Assembly: GCF_000426525.1 (NCBI RefSeq)
Contig: NZ_AUFN01000010.1
Location: forward strand, 930,001 to 994,000
DNA: 64,000 bases
Reading direction: 5' to 3'
DNA from: Nocardioides alkalitolerans DSM 16699
GTDB lineage: Bacteria; Actinomycetota; Actinomycetes; Propionibacteriales; Nocardioidaceae
Part shown: positions 61,838 through 64,000 of the stretch, in pieces
Numbering within the stretch: position 1 is the first letter of the stretch
Layout: each line of letters starts with the position of its first letter
Made by a program: the position numbers and the translations under genes
Notes under the pieces: generated by a model
Seen by the model: only the letters and a program-made list of their open reading frames with translations
What the model was told of the DNA's origin: nothing
The model's database searches: none

Positions 61838-61874
61838 GGGAGGGGTACAGCGCCGCTCGCGCCGGCCGAGCACG

Positions 61875-62789
61875 TCAGGCGCCCCGGTTGAACGGGAGCA
61901 CGGCGGACTCGTCGATGAGCTCGTCGTGCACGAAGACGCAGGTGACGGCGCGCTCCCCGGCCTCGAACGCGTCGCGGTCCGGCCCGTAGCCGACCCACCA
62001 CGTCTCGTAGGCGTCGACGTACTCCTCGGTCGTGAGCTCGAAGAAGAGATCACCGCACCCCAGGTCGGTCTCGTCGTACATGTCCATCCGGCCGGGCCAC
62101 TCCTCGAGGTCGAGCTCGTAGCTGCCGAGCACCTGCAAGCCGTGCACCTCGTCGCACGGCACGACGTCGACCTCCTCGGGCGCGTCCGGATACATCGCCT
62201 CCCAGAAGCCGTCGTCCCAGTAGCAGTCGCCGGGCTGGAGGTCGCCGAACGCCGTCGTCGCGACCGCCATGTCGACGGGGCGCTCCCACTCCGGGAGGTC
62301 GTCCTCCCAGACGTCGTCCGCGGGGCCGGACCCGCTGTCGCCGTCGTCGCCGGAGGAGCCCGCGGTGGTGCCGGGCTCGTCCTCGGCGCCCAGCGCCACG
62401 ACGAGGCCGACGACGGAGAACAGCGACAGCACCGTCGTGCCGACGACGACAGCGGCGAGGGACGTCCCGTACCCGGCGCGGCCCTCCCGCCCACGAGCCA
62501 GCCCCATGATGCCGAGCACGATGCCCACGATGTTCGTGACGACGAGGGGCACACAGGCCAGCACGAGCGCGACGACGCCGACGGCACCGCCGGGCTTCTG
62601 CTGGGGCGCGTGCGGCGGCACCTGCTGCCAGCCGGGCCCGCCGTACGGGGCGTGGGGCACCGGCTGCTGCGTCGGGTAGGACGGCGCGTACGACGCACCC
62701 GACGAGGTCGGCGGGCGGAACGGCGCGTGGGGGTCGGGGCCGGGGCTGTCGGTCGGGCCGGGCGGCGGGTAGGACGGCGCGTCGGGCAC
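61875..62789 (-). CDS. DUF4190 / septum-formation-like membrane protein
   Basis: 304 residues from GTG 62789, which has GGAG eight bases upstream; an in-frame ATG at 62825 is the alternative. A Pro/Ser/Tyr-rich leader is followed by two helices (VGVVALVLACVPLVVTNIVG; GTSLAAVVVGTTVLSLFSVV), an acidic linker and an external domain with DLQPGDCYWDD, VVPCDEVHGLQVLGSYEL and AVTCVFVHD. The cysteine and PC-x-x-H pattern matches its relative at 60494-61366, so the three genes arose by duplication. The first in transcription order. Confidence 0.84.
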   Translation of the reverse strand: MPDAPSYPPPGPTDSPGPDPHAPFRPPTSSGASYAPSYPTQQPVPHAPYGGPGWQQVPPHAPQQKPGGAVGVVALVLACVPLVVTNIVGIVLGIMGLARGREGRAGYGTSLAAVVVGTTVLSLFSVVGLVVALGAEDEPGTTAGSSGDDGDSGSGPADDVWEDDLPEWERPVDMAVATTAFGDLQPGDCYWDDGFWEAMYPDAPEEVDVVPCDEVHGLQVLGSYELDLEEWPGRMDMYDETDLGCGDLFFELTTEEYVDAYETWWVGYGPDRDAFEAGERAVTCVFVHDELIDESAVLPFNRGA

Positions 62790-62907
62790 GGCTGTTCTCC
62801 AGGTCGGGGTGACGAGAGGGGTCACCCTCGGCCGAGCATCCGGGGGTGGCGGTGCGCCATACTGACACCCGGATCCGTTCGCCCGCAGGCGATCCGGGGA
62901 TCCACCG

Positions 62908-62981
62908 GCCTCCGTAGCTCAGCTGGATAGAGCAGCGGCCTTCTAATCCGCGGGTCACAGGTTCGAATCCTGTCGGGGGCA
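62908..62981 (+). tRNA. tRNA-Arg (anticodon TCT)
   Basis: A 74-base cloverleaf. The acceptor GCCTCCG pairs with CGGGGGC (one G-T), the D-arm is TAGCTCAGCTGGATAGAGCA, and the loop CTTCTAA reads UCU. The T-arm is ACAGGTTCGAATCCTGT. The discriminator is A and CCA is not encoded (CCC follows). Such tRNA 3' ends are common integration sites. Confidence 0.95.
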
Positions 62982-63173
62982 CCCACGGCGCGGCCTCTAG
63001 CCGCTGCGGGGCCGTCCAAGCCGGGCGGCCCCACGGAAACCCCACGGAAACCCGTTCGGTCCCCACGGGGCCGCTAGACGCTGGCGCATCCCCATTGGTC
63101 GCCCGTCACACGCTGCTGACGTGGAGCAAGTGCCACTCGTCGGCGCTTCACCACCGCTGCTCGATCAGGTCGG

Positions 63174-63611
63174 TCAAAGGTCCGGGCACGCGAAGTCCCT
63201 CGTCAGCTCGATGAGCTCGGCGGCCTGGGCGGCGTCGACAGCGACAGACCCGGAGAAGCGCTGAATGGTCTGGTCGACGAGCTGGTCGCCCCCGATGCCG
63301 CGGGAGATGGCGTCGCACGTGTTGAGGACGTCGCTGAGGTCACGCTGCTCGAGGTGCGAGGAGACGGACTGCATCCCGGTCAGCAGCGCACCCTCGTTGT
63401 CGACGATGCTGACCCGCCACGGGTATGACTCGTTGTCGCGGTAGGTGCTGAGCGCGTTGCCGCTCGGCCAGATCCGGTCGTCACCCGTGGCGGCAGACGA
63501 GGTCACGTCCTGGGTTGGCGCGACGCGCCTATCCTCGCTTTCGTCTGCGCCGGCGCACGCCGTCAGCAGCAGCGCGGTCGATGCCAGCAGAGCAGTCACG
63601 GACGTCTTCAT
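63174..63611 (-). CDS. Small lipoprotein of unknown function
   Basis: 145 residues from ATG 63611, which has GGAGGAAC upstream. The signal peptide MKTSVTALLASTALLLTACA ends in a lipobox (LTAC), so the mature protein is lipid-anchored at Cys19. The rest is polar, with ESYPWRVSIVDNEGALLTGM and a helical end; two later cysteines (NTCDAIS, DFACPDL) could bond. No family recognised. It lies in a region after tRNA-Arg with fewer G/C-ended codons than most of the window. Confidence 0.8.
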   Translation of the reverse strand: MKTSVTALLASTALLLTACAGADESEDRRVAPTQDVTSSAATGDDRIWPSGNALSTYRDNESYPWRVSIVDNEGALLTGMQSVSSHLEQRDLSDVLNTCDAISRGIGGDQLVDQTIQRFSGSVAVDAAQAAELIELTRDFACPDL

Positions 63612-63821
63612 GGTTCCTCCGTCGGGGGTCGGGTCACGGATGCTCCTGTTCGGCGGTCGCGGGCCGGAGCAAGAGCCTGGTCGGGAGCAGCTCCGCGTCG
63701 TCGCGCAGCTCCACGTTCTCAACCCGGCCGGTGGGGTCGGTGGCCTCCGCAACCGTGACGGAGTGGAGGCACGTCACCCGTCAGCTGGTGGCTCTGCGCC
63801 CGCCATGGGCGGTGACCACCG

Positions 63822-64000
63822 CTACTCGCCCGAGGGCCGGTACTGCTCCATGTGCTTCTGCTGGTCGGCAGCGGTGACGCCGAGCTGCACACCCAGTGCG
63901 ACGACGCCGACGAGCATCACACCTCCTCCCACAACGAGGGCCACATAGCCCAGGATCTGCGCGACGATCGCACCGTCGTCGGTGCTCGACGCGCCGACAC
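63822..64000 (-). CDS. Partial membrane protein, 5' end outside the window
   Basis: The minus-strand frame is open from the window edge to TAG at 63822-63824; 59 codons are visible. It encodes a hydrophobic stretch (ILGYVALVVGGGVMLVGVVA) followed by LGVQLGVTAADQQKHMEQYR and PSGE, consistent with the C-terminal helix of a small membrane protein. No family can be named. It lies upstream of the lipoprotein gene on the same strand, separated by 210 bases in which I see no gene. Confidence 0.6.
   Translation of the reverse strand, partial: VGASSTDDGAIVAQILGYVALVVGGGVMLVGVVALGVQLGVTAADQQKHMEQYRPSGE

Overview
This window is very GC-rich actinobacterial chromosome, with heavy use of GTG starts and tight operons. 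Genes that point to an actinomycete include the ClpX-ClpP2-ClpP1 set, trigger factor, group II truncated haemoglobin, a mycothiol-type DsbA reductase and WXG100 proteins. The protein styles and gene order fit the Nocardioidaceae (Nocardioides-like), but no 16S gene is present to confirm that.

The backbone is a conserved actinobacterial gene order. As I recall the M. tuberculosis map (about Rv2445c to Rv2478c), the same genes occur in the same order there: ndk, DUF4233, folC, valS, clpX, clpP2, clpP1, tig, nei2, rpiB, the Rv2466c-like reductase, pepN, DUF5130, glbO, a two-hotdog thioesterase, ettA and ssb. Into this backbone this genome has placed several accessory blocks.

The main accessory block (about 10.99-28.0 kb) lies between clpP1 and tig. 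It looks like a compact type VII secretion (ESX/Ess-like) locus. It holds an atypical FHA-like protein, two small WXG100-like proteins, a larger protein with a WXG100-like N-terminus plus peptidoglycan-binding, transglycosylase-like and EF-hand parts, and a 1428-residue EccC/EssC-like motor ATPase with ubiquitin-like and FHA domains at its N-terminus. Behind the motor follow a membrane-anchored propeller/fibronectin III protein, a MoxR ATPase, a DUF58 protein, a transglutaminase-like membrane protein whose catalytic triad is substituted, and a convergent transmembrane Ser/Thr kinase. This kinase/Fn3/AAA/DUF58/transglutaminase set resembles the PFNA cluster described in bifidobacteria. EccB, EccD, EccE and mycosin genes are not seen in the locus.

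28-36.3 kb: tig, tRNA-Pro and tRNA-Gly, a SpoIIE-type phosphatase, DNA glycosylase, rpiB, an HSL-type esterase with a LURP-one-like protein, and an ECF sigma factor overlapping a membrane protein. 36.3-49.6 kb: metG, a PGRP-type amidase, GPP34, the mycothiol-type reductase, pepN, DUF5130 with a small membrane partner, glbO, thioesterase, MscS channel, a winged-helix AlkZ-like protein and a MarR regulator. 49.6-50.0 kb is a non-coding patch crowded with repeats. 50-57 kb: ettA, ssb, and a PrsW protease translationally coupled to two dynamin-like GTPases. 57-64 kb: Xaa-Pro aminopeptidase, an atypical SDR, three DUF4190-type membrane proteins, tRNA-Arg and, after it, a lipoprotein and a partial membrane protein that may start a separate island.

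Convergent and downstream gaps hold many strong inverted repeats: conventional terminators, plus three groups of longer or repeated palindromes (valS-clpX, before metG, after marR).
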